A DNA stretch of 64,000 bases from Heliocidaris erythrogramma (taxonomy: Eukaryota > Echinodermata > Echinoidea > Camarodonta > Echinometridae), in NCBI GenBank assembly GCA_025617745.1, contig CM046870.1:25897501-25961500 (forward strand). Direction: 5' to 3'. Under the pieces are notes generated by a model, which saw nothing but the letters and a program-made list of their open reading frames with translations, did no database searches and had not been told where the DNA came from. The position numbers were made by a program, and so were the translations under genes. Positions 1 to 12,807 of the stretch are shown piece after piece. Each line of letters opens with the position of its first letter. Position 1 is the stretch's first letter.

Positions 1-816
1 TTATTCCAGAAGCTCACACCTTGGCTCATGCACTGTACCAATGAAGATGATTTCATGAGGGTGATCGATTGCATTAATTTCTCTTTTATGTCTGCTCTGC
101 AGCTGATGAAGATTGGATCAACGGATGTCATCAAGCGCGTCCTCAAAAGCAATCCGCGTTTTCTGGTCCGTACGTACGAGCAACACGCCCTCTTTCGTGA
201 GGCGTCTACTGCTGAGTTTTCCATCTCTACATCACAGCCCAGGCTGTACCTTCGGCCGCCATTCGAATCCACATCGGATCACAGAAGAAATGTAAAAACA
301 GACAAAGAAGGATTCCATGAAATTCAAACACACTGCGAGATATCCATAGGAAATGTCCTACAGGAAGTCCAAATCAGCACAAGAATTAAAACCCATTATG
401 AATATGAGCGTAGAAGTTGGTACGCAACTGCTCGAATATCTCCTGTCTATGGCGATGCTCATTTCCTAGGACATGTAAGAAACAGGAATGAGCTAGAAAT
501 AAACGTATTCAGGAGAAACACGGCAAGTAAAGGGCGCACTGATCATGATTCGATGGAGGAGAAAGAACAGATTGCAGAGGTTGCAGTCCAGATTCTAACT
601 GACGCTGGCACTACGGAGCTTTTCGTTTCCAAAAAGCCTCTTCCTCCTAGAAATCCCAAAGACAAAAGAACCGACCCCTTCCGATACGGATACGACTCAA
701 GGGGTACAAAAATATTCAATTTTAAGATACATTTTGAGGCTACCACCAGAGAGATGCCTTGCAAAGTGAAAGCCAGGATGGCACTTGTTGTTCACAATGA
801 CAGTGCAGGTGTTTGA
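1..816 (+). CDS. BTB-BACK (BTBD17-like) protein, 3' part of gene
   Basis: The reading frame is open from base 1 to a TGA at 814-816, so the gene starts left of the window. The first ~45 residues resemble the end of a BACK domain (a PWL...FMRVIDCINFSFMSA stretch) and align with PWLENC...FMKVISLIRFPYMSA in the gene at 56870-58135. Next come an RTYEQHALFRE linker, a QPRLYLRPPF segment matching PRPRLYLNNN in that gene, and a C-terminal beta-rich region. Proteins of this class use BTB for dimerisation or Cullin-3 contact, and BACK follows it; the BTB part is outside the window. Paralogy with the right-hand gene is seen in the sequence. The name BTBD17-like is inferred from domain order and is not certain. 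Confidence 0.72.
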   Translation, partial: LFQKLTPWLMHCTNEDDFMRVIDCINFSFMSALQLMKIGSTDVIKRVLKSNPRFLVRTYEQHALFREASTAEFSISTSQPRLYLRPPFESTSDHRRNVKTDKEGFHEIQTHCEISIGNVLQEVQISTRIKTHYEYERRSWYATARISPVYGDAHFLGHVRNRNELEINVFRRNTASKGRTDHDSMEEKEQIAEVAVQILTDAGTTELFVSKKPLPPRNPKDKRTDPFRYGYDSRGTKIFNFKIHFEATTREMPCKVKARMALVVHNDSAGV

Positions 817-944
817 TTTGCGAGGCTGAAGAATGTAATTGATATTTTGCCGGATTTAATATACATGTATGTTCATGAACAACACTGCTAGATGTTGCCT
901 TGTCAACCAACAGACAGGGGTGTGAAGTATGACCCTGTAGAGCC

Positions 945-1065
945 CACAAATGTAAAAATCTATCACAAATGTAAAACTAACGACAAATGTAAAAACAATG
1001 CACCCGCAAATGCCCAAATAACCACAAATGTCATAACATGTCAACCGCAAATGCAAAAAAACTCA
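945..1065 (+). repeat. Degenerate short repeat, ACAAATGTAAAA type
   Basis: About five imperfect copies of a 12-16 base A-rich word (ACAAATGTAAAA and variants such as GCAAATGCAAAA) lie just 3' of the first BTB-BACK copy. They may be part of its 3' untranslated region. No coding potential is seen. Confidence 0.5.
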
Positions 1066-1584
1066 TTGCTTGCATAATGCACCTATGTTAGATCAGTTCT
1101 TATGAGATGTATGTGTGTGTTCGTGTGTATGAATGTGTGTGAGCTTTTCCTGAACATTAAAATCCCTAAAATATTAAAGACCCTTTACTGTCACCCTCAA
1201 ATGTAAAAATGTATTAAACTAGTGTTTATCTAGTGGTTTCCCTTTTTATGATATGATTAGTTTACAGGGACGGAGGGGTGAATTTTCAAAGTTCATATTC
1301 AGGCTAGTGTGCAAGCACATACCCTAATTTGACACTTTATCATGAAATAATTGTGTCTTGAGAGAAGCCTATATCAGCTAGCGACTGGTTGTGTCAGGAG
1401 CAGCTACAGTACTTGGCCTAAGGTGCTTACAGTGCAAACACTATTTTACGACTGACCAGGGTTTGTGCCTGCAAACTATATTTAGGCAGCAAGATGTGGA
1501 ATTTTGATGATGATATTCCATAAAGTGCCTACTTTTTCGCTCGCACCAGAAGTTAGATTGTAAAACTGCAAAGTTGATATTTTA

Positions 1585-2130
1585 AAGTTGACATGTAAGT
1601 CAGATCATACAAGAGATGTAAATTCAGACAAAAAAGGATTCAGTGAAATTCAAACACACTGCGAGATATCCGTAGCAAATGTCCTACAGGAAGTCCAGAT
1701 CAGCACAAGAATTAAAACCCATTATAAATATGAGCGTGGAAGTTGGTATGCAAGTGCTCGAATGGCTAATATCTATGACGAGGGCCTGCTATATGAGCTA
1801 GAAATTAACATATTTAAGGGAACACGTCGTTAAATAAAGAACGAACTGATCATGATTCGATTGAGGAGACAGACCAGATTGCAGAAGTTGCAGTACTGAT
1901 CCTCGATAAGGACGGCACTACGAAGCTTTTCGTTTCCAAAAAGCTTCCACCACCAAGAAATCCCCAAAGAACCGGCGTATACGGATACGACTCAAGGAAG
2001 ACAAACTTATTTCACTTTAAAGTGCCTTTTGTGGATACAAATAGGTATCTGCATGATACACTGCTGAAAGCCAGGATAGCACTTGTCATTCACAATGGTG
2101 GTGCAGCTAGGATAATACATTTTGAGTGAT
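1585..2130 (+). pseudogene. Decayed tandem copy of the last exon of the BTB-BACK gene
   Basis: From about 1585 the sequence repeats bases ~265-816 and continues into the copied 3' flank (to ~2245 against ~925), an offset of about 1.32 kb. Shared peptide blocks include EIQTHCEIS, NVLQEVQISTRIKTHY and later LFVSKK and YGYDSR. The frame breaks after the segment ending FKGTRR (stop near 1833), and the remainder continues in other frames, with blocks deleted relative to copy one. No BTB or BACK core is present. It is best read as a partial duplication that has decayed. Use as an alternative last exon is possible but the frameshifts argue against it. Confidence 0.75.
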
Positions 2131-2696
2131 GAGGGTGAAGAGTATAAGATGGGGCCTCGAATGTAATTGGCATTTTGCCGGATTCAATATAAAGACGAAG
2201 TTCATGAACAACACTGCAATTTGTTGCCTTGTCAACTCACAGAGGTATGAGTTTTGAAGCCCCCTCCGTCAAAAACAAAAACAAAACAAAACAAAAACTC
2301 GCCTCCACACACACGCACACATACTCACACACGCACACAGACACTAGACGGCAAATCTATTGTTCTCAGCAAATTTGTAAATTTCGGGCACTCTTCTTGC
2401 CCTTGAGTACTAAGTAGTCAGCAAATTAAGTTATCCTAAAAGACACCATTTTACATTTTCAAGTCTCTTTGTATTCTGAACTATCAGACCATCTAAGTCT
2501 TATATATGTAGGCCATGTCTTGTCCATCGCATTTCCTTTCAAAAGAACAAGACGTATCTGAAGAATCATGGCACATTTGATTTTTGATATTTTTAGGCAT
2601 GTCATGTGGAAGCAAATGCCCTCTAACACTTCCTACTCTTTTAAGTTTTCAGTGTTTTATTTTTCATTCAAAGTTTTTATCAGTCGTGTATCAATA

Positions 2697-3940
2697 CAGT
2701 GTGTCCCAGAAAAAAAGTTAACAGTTCATAAAAAGTCTCTCCAAATAAATGTTTCAAAATATTTTAAGGGGGATTTTCATACTTGTGGACAGCTTGGGGT
2801 CTCTTCTATCAAATGACACTAAAATATGTAACAATATTCTATTATTGAGTGCGCAAAAGCTAATTTTGTGAAAGGGTGCAAAATCCAGACTTGACAAAAC
2901 TTGATATTGGCTCTGGCCGGTATCAGCCAAGCTGAGAGTCATGAAAAGGCATATAAATTTCCATTTTCTGAACAATAAAAGAAAATTTATGAAATAGCAA
3001 GCTTTGTTCTCTGTATATCCTTACACTTTCCATCAACATCTTATGCTTCAGTGAGCTATTAGCTGCTTTGTTGAGTGGATCAAAATGTTACTCTTGGTGA
3101 GTCTTTTAATTTCACCTGCTTACTCACCCAACCATAAAGTTTTGATGGGATATATCAGGACATGCAGTGAACAAAAATCTGTTCTTTCATAAATTGTCTT
3201 TTAATGATCAGAATAAGACAATGTCTAAGCCTTTTCATGACTGTCAATTTCGCGGATACCAGCTAGAATGGACAAACATCAAGTATGGAGTTAGCATCCT
3301 TTCACAATAGTGGCTTTTGCTCACTCAAGCGTAAAATATTGTGAGATATTTTGGTGTCATTTGGTAGAAGAGACTCTAAGCTGTCCACGGGTATGACAAT
3401 TTCCTGAAAACATTTTGAAATACTTAATAGACCGCTTCGGTAATGTATGCACATTTTATACATACCTTTCAAACAAAGGTTGTTCTTGACAACCTGAAAA
3501 CTTGCCGGAGGCTTGCCGGACATAGCAATAAATAATGAATGCAAACTGGATTCCAAGCATTGAGGCTCATTTATAACAGCAGGTTAATGGAATAGCTCGT
3601 CACTAGGTGCTCAGAGAATATATTTGCATAAATTTGTATACATTACAGAAGCGGTCTATTGAGGAGACTTTTTTTCAACTGTCAATTCTAAAACAGTACT
3701 CAAGTTTGTTGATACCAGCCAGAACAAATACCAATTCTTGTCAAGTCTGAATTGTGCACCTTTTTCAAAAAAGTAGCTTTCGATCACTCAAGCGTAATGA
3801 CTAGTCAGATGTGTAAGTGAGATTACATATGAGAGACCCTCAGCTCTCTATAAGATTAGAATGGATATCTCTTGAAAATATTCTGAAATATTTATTTTGG
3901 GAGACTTTTTCCAACTGTTAACTTTTGGGGGGACGCACTG
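2697..3940. mobile_element. Mariner-like inverted-repeat element with TA target site
   Basis: The left end CAGTGTGTCCC and the right end GGGACGCACTG are near-perfect inverted repeats, each directly flanked by TA (2695-2696 and 3941-3942). Homology between the arms continues inward for ~200 bp (AGTTAACAG against CTGTTAACT, the AGTCTCTCC block, and the GGTATCAGCC block). CAGTG(T/C)GTCCC with TA duplication is typical of Tc1/mariner ends. No transposase reading frame is visible. The right half holds two partial copies of the arm, split by the insertion at 3430-3656, so this is a non-autonomous, rearranged copy. Confidence 0.72.
3430..3656. mobile_element. 227-bp miniature element, GACC-ended, copy 1 (nested)
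   Basis: Inverted ends read GACCGCTTC...GAAGCGGTC with TA on both sides (3428-3429, 3657-3658). The interior, in reverse orientation, matches the elements at 6373-6599 and 62875-63091 (shared GTTGTCAAGAACAACCTTTG and a Gly/Cys-rich-looking GGCAAG block). It sits inside the mariner-like element at 2697-3940, so it is younger than that element. Confidence 0.75.
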
Positions 3941-4034
3941 TAGAATGAAAGATTACAAATATGTGTATTGTGACCCATGTATATTTAAACTAAAATTGTA
4001 TAATCATTCTGTATATTAATTGTATCATTGTATA

Positions 4035-4416
4035 CAGGCGCGGATCCAGGATTGAGTAAGAGAGGGGGCACAAAAATGAAAGTTTGTGAAAAGGTAGACC
4101 CGTATTTTTTTGGTCTCGCCAGCTTCTCGAAAAGTCGCTCAGTGGGGGGGGGGGGGGGGGGGGGGGGGGTAGGGAAGAAAAAAAAATTTTCGCCAAACCT
4201 TCAAAAATCGCTCAGTAGGGGTTATGGGGTTCATTTTCCCTCCATAATTCCCTGACAAGCAAAAAAAAAAAAAAAAAAAAAGGTTTTCATTCTAAAAGGG
4301 GGGGCACAATCGAGGAAATGGGCTATCGTCTATGGTAAAAATTCATACTTCTCTTACAAAAGGGGGGGCACGGGCCGGCTGTGCCCCCCCCCCCCCCCCC
4401 CCTGGATCCGCGCCTG
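4035..4416. mobile_element. hAT-like miniature element with 8-bp target duplication
   Basis: Perfect 16-bp inverted ends CAGGCGCGGATCCAGG and CCTGGATCCGCGCCTG are flanked by a perfect 8-bp direct repeat ATTGTATA (4027-4034 and 4417-4424). The interior carries long G and C runs and an A run. It shares a segment (around 4180-4310) with 60060-60180 in reverse orientation, so the same family occurs there. An 8-bp duplication suggests a hAT-type transposase acting in trans. No coding sequence is present. Confidence 0.8.
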
Positions 4417-4424
4417 ATTGTATA

Positions 4425-6372
4425 AACCATTCGAAAATCAATTTGAAATATTAAAGGAAAACAAATGCTATAAATACTAAGCGCTTTCACATCCAGGTTT
4501 TGCGACAGAATGCATTATCATAATGCGGATCCAGGATTTGGTATAGGGGGGGGGGGGCACAAATGCTTGTATTATGATCAACTTAATGAAGAGCAGCGTA
4601 ATAACAAAAGATTTCTTTATACCCTCCTGTAAATACATTTATCATTTTCTTCTTTTTTTTCGTGTTTTCCTTTACAATGTTTATATCATACCAATTGCTT
4701 TATCAATGTAAATCATACCCAAGTCTGTTCAATTATGATCTGTTATATCACTGTCTTTGTATGTAGTTGTGGTGTTCTTGCTCATAATTTTGATACGGTA
4801 CTGTTTAAAAAAAATGTAAAAGACACACGTGGAAAATCAATTAACTTTGAAACTTTGACACCATGTGCTATCTTCAGGCCCGTAACTAGGCCCGTAACAA
4901 GTTTTATGAAACGGGGCCCTGATCTTGTCCTTCATAGGCTTGTACTTTGGCGTTTTGATGGGGTCATGGTTAGATTTAGGTTTAGGATTAACACGGCAAA
5001 GTTAGACCGGAGCAAACGTCACGGAACCATTGTGATGCCCTTAGTTTCACATGAAAAAAAGCCCATGCAGAAAAGAAAGAGTATTATTATTGGGTATCAT
5101 GTAAGATTCTCTTTTTTCGTTCATTGTATAAAGCAATACAGGACTTGTTACTGGTGACATCACAAACTGCCTATATGGGGGTCGGTGTGACCTCAACAAA
5201 GTCTTGTGTTTACTATATGAAAAGTAATCAGGATATAATCTCAATTTTTCAAATATTTAAAATAACACGTATATATAGGTTCTTTTGATAATTATGTGAA
5301 TTGAAAATTTAAAATTATGACTTCGTCCATTTCAAGCCGAGTATACAAACAATAAAGCACAATGATTTCCATGTACTTATCAAAACTTAAATTTTACTAA
5401 CATAAAATGTGTGTTTATCAGAACTAATTTAATATATTATCATTGACACTCGACATGATTATTAAACACGTTAAGGATTGTGGGACGTCCTTTTTGATAA
5501 AACCGTATATATGAAATAACAATAAAATTAATGGCAAACACAAGATAAACACCACTGTATTTTGTTTTCTCTAAAGTTGTTGATGTCTGTATTATTAAAG
5601 CAGGATCCAAGGTTCTCGAGTCTCGAGCGGGGAGGAAGCAGGGGGGAGGGGCACAGTTTAAATGTTATAGTAATATTCCAAATAAGATTCAGCTCTTCGG
5701 GACTCAGTATTTGAAATAACAATAAAATGCCTAAAGATTTGTTTACAAATTAAAAAGGACTCAGTATTGTTTGTGTAAATTATAATTGTTGTAAATTACC
5801 TTGTGCTCTTTATCCTTAGCGTATAATTAAAAGCTTTCATGCGAAGTAAGTTGTTAAGTTACATTTTCCTCAATGTCATCCTGATCCATTGTTTATTCAA
5901 TTTTTTTACGTTCAAGTCCAGGAGCACTCTTGGTAAAGGTCATCAAGTCGATAAAAAGCTAACCTAATCTGTTTTCTCAGCTTTGAAAGATCTAAGAGTA
6001 AAACTTCCGTCAGCCGGGGTATAATCATAATGTCCGGCCTGACAATCCATTATCCCCTAAATATAACTGTCCTCATTCGGGAGTTCTTAATTATTAAATA
6101 TTTCGAACGTTATCCATATAAGGGTGCGTTTGTACTTTCTTTGCGATATTTTATTTACAAAAATTTTATTTTGTGGACTCAGCTTTTTGTGACCGAATAT
6201 CATCTCCAAAATGGAGAATGTACTTGTAAATCAGTTATTATTTGCACATTGAAGGTTAATCATCTGTTTTATTCCAAGTGCCCATTTAAAGAAAAATCAC
6301 GAATATGGCAAATAATGTATCAGGAGAACTAGTAAGCTAGCAGATGGCAATCGTACAAGTTTCTGGGCAATA
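4425..6372. other. Non-coding stretch with solo element ends
   Basis: AT-rich sequence with no recognisable gene. A solo end GCGGATCCAGG followed by a G run lies at ~4526-4560, with no matching right end found. A 140-codon open frame at 4735-5157 has low-complexity composition and no recognisable domain, and is not called. Confidence 0.5.
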
Positions 6373-6599
6373 GACCTGTTTACTAAGTGTTCAAATTTAT
6401 GGATGTTTCTTTCCTGGTGACCTAGTAACGAGGTATTCCATTAACCTGTTATTAATGAATGAACTACAATACTTGGAATCCAGTTTGCATACATTACTTG
6501 TTGCTATGTTTGACAAGCCTCTGGCAAGCTTTCAGGTTGTCAAGAACAACCTTTGTTTCAAAAGTATGCATAAAATTTGAATCACTTAGTAAACAGGTC
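6373..6599. mobile_element. 227-bp miniature element, GACC-ended, copy 2
   Basis: Ends GACCTGTTTACTAAG and CTTAGTAAACAGGTC are perfect inverted repeats flanked by TA (6371-6372, 6600-6601). Its length is identical to copy 1, and the interior matches in reverse orientation. The TA flank and ends suggest a Tc1/mariner-type source. Confidence 0.82.
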
Positions 6600-7048
6600 T
6601 ATTACGTATGATTACGTGATTTAAACAAATTACAAATAAAACCACCTCCCTGCATCGGGGATATAAGAGCGATTCGCCAGAAAAATAACGATGTTTGAAT
6701 GACGTCAGCGAATGCACCAATCCCGCCCAAGCAGACGACATCCCATAAAGAATGAACATAACTGCAATGTAATAATTTCTCAAATTATAATGAGTTTAGT
6801 GTATTTAAACGTGACCGCATTTCTCACCATTCGAAAAAGGAATTGAAACCGATTCTCAGAACTAAAATGTTGTGGTTTTTTTTTTGTATATAAACATGAT
6901 AAGGGTTAAGGAACAATCAAAATAATGAACCACACTTTCATATTGAAAAGCCCGCGGAATGATAGCATGTACGGTATTCATTCTCTGTTGAAACGCGGAA
7001 CATACCACGGTGTATTTTTTTTTTTTTTTTTTTTTGATTTTTTTTTTT

Positions 7049-7880
7049 GAATAATATTTTATTGCTTCCTCTCAAGAACAATATTACATTTCAAGAAACA
7101 ATCATGCTAAGTCACATATAAAATAATTTGCATATACAAGGAAACTTAATGAAATACATTAATACCAGTAAAAATTATAAAATTCTCTGAAATTATCCAT
7201 AATTATTTTTCGATGAAAAGAAAAATACAATGCATCAATCGTTGGACATAGATATATAAATATTTTCTTTCATATAATACTTTATAGTAATAATAAAGAG
7301 CTTTTTGTTTCAAGTAATATATTATTCCTTCGTCTTGAAAGATACATTAATATCACATTAAATCATAATACAGTGTATATAATATTCAGACAAACAGGAA
7401 CTAACGAACAAAGTTTACATATACCAATTATACTTTTAAACAATATAAGGTCTTCTTAAAAAAAAATTTTTTTTTAAGTTTGTTTTGAATGATATTTTAT
7501 TGCTCCTTCTCAAGATCAATATTACCTTTCAAGAAACAATCATAAGTCACATATAAAATAATTTGCATATACAAGGAAACTTAATGAAATGCACTAATAT
7601 CAGTAGAATTCTCTGACCTTATCCATGATTAAACAAGATTATTTTTTCGATGAAAGGAAAAAAAAATACAATACATCAACCATTAGACATAGTTTATATA
7701 ACTATTTTCCTTCATGTAATACTTTATAGTAATAATAAAAAGAACTTTTGTTCCAAATAATCGTCTTGAGAAAGATACATTAATATCACATTAAATCATA
7801 ACATATAATATTCAGACAAAAGAAATTAAAGAACAAAGATTACAAATACCAATTATACTTTTAAACAATATAAGGTCTTC
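7049..7880. repeat. Tandem pair of ~430-bp AT-rich units
   Basis: Two imperfect copies, roughly 7049-7480 and 7488-7880, share blocks such as CACATATAAAATAATTTGCA, GATACATTAATATCACATTA and AACAATATAAGGTCTTC. A further fragment follows to ~8000. No coding potential. T runs and A runs mark the joints. Confidence 0.7.
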
Positions 7881-8039
7881 CAAAATATATGGAATAACGA
7901 AACAAAGGCTCTTTTTAGAAAGAAAAAAAATACATATATATCGATCATTGAACATACATTTAGAAAAAATATCAAATTATACATTATTTCTTGAAACGAT
8001 TCTTTATAAGATAAAAAAAAAGACTTAGAGGAAGATATA

Positions 8040-9029
8040 CATGGCCCACCCGAACCCACCCTTAGACACTCATTTCATCCCCCCCCCCCCCTCCCCCCTC
8101 CCCCTCACCATTCTCCTACCAATCACAACTCACTCGTTCTCACTCCCACTTCTTGCGTATGCTACTGAAAATACAATGGCGTCTTATTTTGTTAACAAGC
8201 TACTGATTCCTTTATTCCTTTATCGCTGCAGTTTTTAATCAAAATAATATCACGCTCGGGGTTTAGAGTGAGGTAACAGAATAAACATTTAGACTGATGC
8301 TAGTTAAATAAAGAGAAATAACTGAAGAGAAGATGACAAAACAGGCCTTGAAAATATGTAAGATGTTATGGGACATCGTCTGCTTAGGCAGGATTGGCCC
8401 TAACACTGACGTCACACATCTCAGCGGAGTTTGGAGAGCTCTTCAGGTGCTATGTCGGGGCTGTATTTTACCGTTTTATAATTGATAATAATCATTACTT
8501 CGAATGTTTCCAAGCATTGAAATTTGATAACCTTGTCCAATCAAAGCTTCACCTATGACATAATGAAAATAAAGTCAGGTGTTAAAATCAATGAGTGAAC
8601 TTTAATTATTGATCCAGATGAAAGCCGCGTGTATCCCAGAACGTGTCGCGAAGTACATGATTAAAGTACTACATAAGAAATTTAGGATAGGCCTATAATT
8701 CCCGAAAACATGCTCACTTTTTTGTTTTAAGTATACTTTTATTCATTTTCATTTCAGTGAAATCAACAGATAGGCCTTTACAAAAATAGAACATTACAAT
8801 CATGAATAAAGTATAAACAGAGAATTATACAATTTACAAATAAATATATATATATATATATATGGGAAAAAGGATTGCATGATGGAAGAACAAAGAATTT
8901 ACACATATATGTACTTGTAATTCACCTAAAATCTCAGCTTACTGGAAATTATACAGATGTACAACTGAAAATATACCTTTGCGTTATCTACAAAAATGTA
9001 TACACATGGTAAAAATTAACGTCCGGAAA
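8040..9029. other. Non-coding stretch with C-rich tract and (TA)n
   Basis: Holds a C/T-rich tract at 8079-8110 and a TA microsatellite at ~8847-8863. The block at ~8366-8430 resembles the reverse complement of 6670-6755 (shared ATCGTCTGCTT, GGATTGG and TGACGTCA words), a weak inverted pair around the tandem units. No gene recognised. Confidence 0.4.
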
Positions 9030-9892
9030 AAAATTCGCCCCCTCCCCTAATGATAATTATGACAATTCGAAACCAACCCAATCTGAACTCCAAGATAGCT
9101 CCGCACAAGAAGGCCGGTCGGGAGGTGCAAAGCCGACCCCCAACGTCTTGCCCGTTCAAAAACGCTCGAATGCAACCACGGTAGACGAGTCTTTTATACC
9201 CGGCCCTTCAAAAGCACCTCCCTCTGCCAATGCTGGCCTAACTAACTAGCCCCACAAACCAGTCACCCTGGGGCTCACCACCTCATCCTACTAGACTATT
9301 TTCTGATGTTGTTGCGAGTAAAAGAAAACAAACGTCTGTCTCATCTCCTAAACAGACACTTACTCCCCTTCTTTCTCAAAGAGTCTCTACTCCTGTCAAC
9401 TCGAGTCCGTGTTCTCCATTAATAGCATCACATCCACCTACATCAACCCAATCCACACAAGCTATACACACCCACCAACACCAACCCAATCCACACAAAC
9501 CATGCTCTCACTGTCACCAACCTTGTCTACGCCAGTCTCACACCTATACATTCGCCAAATCAATCCACCCCAGCTTCCACTGTAGATACGACTGAGACCG
9601 ATGTGCTGATGTGGGAGGACACTGATGATGAATCAGCTGACTGGCTTTCGTCCTTTCCATCAAGTAAGGGTCCCCTCTCTGACAAAGAGATCATTAAATT
9701 CCTTAAAACGGTTAAAGCTTCAAGAAACCCATAGGCCTATTGATTGCAAAGAAGTTTACCCCTAACATACCTGGACTTGTCCGTCAATTACGACCTTTGC
9801 GAAACAGTCCACTGTTTAAGAAAAGCACTCAACAAAGAATACAAAAAATAATCCGAAAACTGGAAGATTGTTTGTAATTATTCACTTTCGTC

Positions 9893-11306
9893 ATGGATAA
9901 TATTATTTTAGTGCATTTTTTTACTCTACTAATTATGACACTATCATTTCTTACACTTAACACAGGAGGTTGCTCATCTGCAATGAAAAATGCCTCAATA
10001 TTTACTTACGTTGAGAATATTGCTTTAATGCCTGATATTATCTTCCTTCAAGAAACGAATAATTTATCAAATAGTTCCACTTGTTGGAATGTTTGGTCAT
10101 CTTATAATGCTTTTTGTTCTCCAAGCCTTGCTCGCGGTTCTGGAGTAACCACTTTAGTTAAAAATACTAATAAATATGTGCATCATAGATAATTCTGTCA
10201 TTATTGATGGTCATGTTTTGTACGTTAAGATTGATTTTAATAGTGTCATATACCATTTATACTATATTTTAATCCCTCAAGATGATAATTTTGCTATTGC
10301 AGTAATAAATTCATTTTCTTCTCATTTAGCTTCACGCACAGAAGGCATTATATTAATTGGAGGTGATTTTAACTGCACACTAAATCCCTCTCTTGATCGT
10401 TTTCACATGTCTACTGAACATAGAGTAAGAGTCTCTAATGCGCTCAAGCATGCCATTCATCAAGCTCAGGTGTGTGATGTCTGGCGCAGAATACACCCTT
10501 TTGAAAAACAGTTTTCTTGGCAAAGGAAGAACCCTCATAGCACTTACAAAGTTTCGAAGGCTAGACTTGATCGCTTTTATCTACCCATTAATATAATGCC
10601 TTCCATTGCTTCTTGTTCAATTATACCTTGCTCCCTTTCTGATCATTCTGCCATTCTCTTGAAAATTAAACTCCCTTCATCAAAACAAAGAGGAAGCACC
10701 TATTGGCATTTCAATAACTCCCTATTAGAAAATGAAAATTTTATAAGTATTATCACATATTTTTGGTATGATTGGCAAAAACAAAAAGCCTGCTTTCCTG
10801 ACCTTCTTTCGTGGTGGGATTTCGGCAAATCCCATATTAGATCCCTCAGTCAAAATAAAATGTATGGCTCAAAAATAGCTCATGAGAGAAGAGAATGTCT
10901 TTTGAATATTAACAAAATTATCAATGAACTGTATTCTGCTCCAGACCTCACACATGACATTCAACAAACACTTGCTGAACATAGAGATGAACTCAATATT
11001 CTTATAAAAAATCAAGCCAAAGAAGCCTTAATCAGATCGCGATTCAAATATGTCAATGAAAGTGATACAAGTTCTAGCTTCTTTTATAATCTTGAGAAAT
11101 CAAACTCCACATCCAAATTTTTGTCTAGACTACGATTACCCTCGGGTACTATTACAGAAGATCAAAGTGATATTAAGAAGCACGTTCGACAATTTTATAA
11201 AAATCTCTATGATCACACTCCTATTTATGAAAAATCTCTTAATATAATTCTGCAAGATCTTAATAAACTTGACCCAGAAGTTTCGAAAAATCTCGATGCA
11301 GATTAA
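9893..11306 (+). pseudogene. LINE ORF2, endonuclease part (frameshifted)
   Basis: Two overlapping frames (9893-10192 and 10176-11306) together give an AP-type endonuclease: LNTGG at the start, LPDIIFLQET-like (MPDIIFLQET) with the catalytic Glu, GGDFNCTLNPSLDR, a KARLDRFYLP block, and SDHSAILLKI with the catalytic Asp-His near the end (~10620-10665). After this comes the linker toward RT, with NFFYNLEKSN-type wording. The frame is broken at ~10180 and again at ~11305. This domain nicks target DNA for target-primed reverse transcription in intact relatives. Here it cannot be read as one protein. Confidence 0.8.
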
Positions 11307-12803
11307 CAATTCAGGAGATTACTACTGCTGTTAAAGAGCTTGGTTCTAACAAATCGCCTGGTTTAGATGGCTTATCAACCGACTTTTTGGCCCCTCTTGA
11401 AACATGATTTTCTATCTGTTATAAAATTTGCCATTACTTTTGGAACTCTCCCACGATTTTTTTTCCAGGGCTGTTATTACTCTCATTCCAAAGAAAGGAG
11501 ACCTGTCAGACATTGCCAATTGGCGACCAGTCTCCCTTCTTAATAATGATTACAAAATATTTGCAAAAGTACTTGCTAATCGACTAAAACTTTGTGTAGA
11601 TGATTTAATTCATGAAGACCAAACATATTGCGTACCAGGTCGAATAATTTATGATAATGTAATTTTGATTCGAGATGTAATTAGTTTTGGTAATAACAAT
11701 AATTTACCTCTTGCTGTTGTTAGTCTTGATCAGACGAAGGCGTTTGATAATGTTATCCACAATTATTTTTTCAATACTATGAAAGTCATGGGCTTTGGTG
11801 ATTTATTCTTATCTTGTATCAAATTATTGTATATAAATGCTGAAAGCCTTATCAAAGTATGTGGCTCTTTGACTGCACCTTTTTCTTTTAAAAAAGGTAT
11901 TCGCCAAGGTTGCCCTCTATCGGGTCTCCTTTATTCTATAGCTATTGAACCTTTCCTCAATTGTTTAAGACGAAATCTTCAAACCTCTGGCGTTACCCTA
12001 CCGAATACAAACAAAGTTTGTTCTGTTTCAGCTTATGCTGACGATATCTCTATATTTGTCACCAATGATTCAGGGTTTAATATTATTCAAACTGTGTATA
12101 ACTTATTTAGTAGTGCTTCTAATGCCTGTCTTAATTATAATAAATCTAAAGGTTTGTGGGTCGGATCTTGGTCCAGACGAAGTGACAAATCACTAAATTT
12201 TCAATGGAACAATGAAGGGCTCGTTCTCTTGGGAGTTCACATTGGTATAAGTAACACTTTTATGAATCAAAATTGGATAAAATGTAAAGATAAATTGAGC
12301 ACAACTCTTTCGCGATGGATGTCTCTTGCGAACATACTTTCTTTTAAAGGCAAAATACTAGTTGCTAATCAGTTAGCTGCTTCCAAAGTTTTTCATTGTC
12401 TTGCAACTCTCTCTCCGCCTAAACATATTATAAATGAATTCCAAAATCTACTAGTCAATTTCGTCTGGTCCAACAAAAGACCCTTTCTTAAAAAACAAAT
12501 TCTGTATCAAGAATTTGAAAAAGGTGGACTTGGTCTGGTGTGCCTCCAAGCACGAGTTTTGTCATTTCGTTTTAGATTTCTCCAACGTTTCCTCAATCCC
12601 TGCACACACCCTGCATATGTGTTCTGTTCTTACAATTTAAAAAAATAATGGGATTTGATTTTCAGTTGTTTCTCATTAATCTTCTCCCAAACTACTTTAC
12701 TAGTTTATCATGTTTTTACTCTGAAATACTGAGTGCTTGGTTATCCTCCGGAGCTCAAATAGAAAGTACGTATTTTACACTCAACCATGTGTTAAACATT
12801 CCG
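11306..12803 (+). pseudogene. LINE ORF2, reverse transcriptase part (frameshifted)
   Basis: After a short frame with SNKSPGLDGLSTDF (11310-11405), the main frame 11428-12648 has VITLIPKKGD, NWRPVSLLN, LDQTKAFDNV (~11725-11755), GIRQGCPLSGLLYSIAIEP (~11900-11955) and the catalytic AYADD (YADD at 12033-12044). The Asp of LDQTKAFDN and the two Asp of YADD are all present. The frame shifts at an A-run near 12640, and a third frame continues to 12803, where the TTAA element interrupts. Family and role are clear. Activity is not possible in this copy. Confidence 0.85.
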
Positions 12804-12807
12804 TTAA

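Noticed and set aside
4735-5157. 140-codon open frame
   Set aside because: No domain, no splice context and AT-rich non-coding composition; contains a simple duplicated CCCGTAAC word. Likely chance.
6670-8430. 1.8-kb inverted-repeat element around the AT-rich tandem units
   Set aside because: Only short diverged words are shared between the two ends and no target duplication was found.
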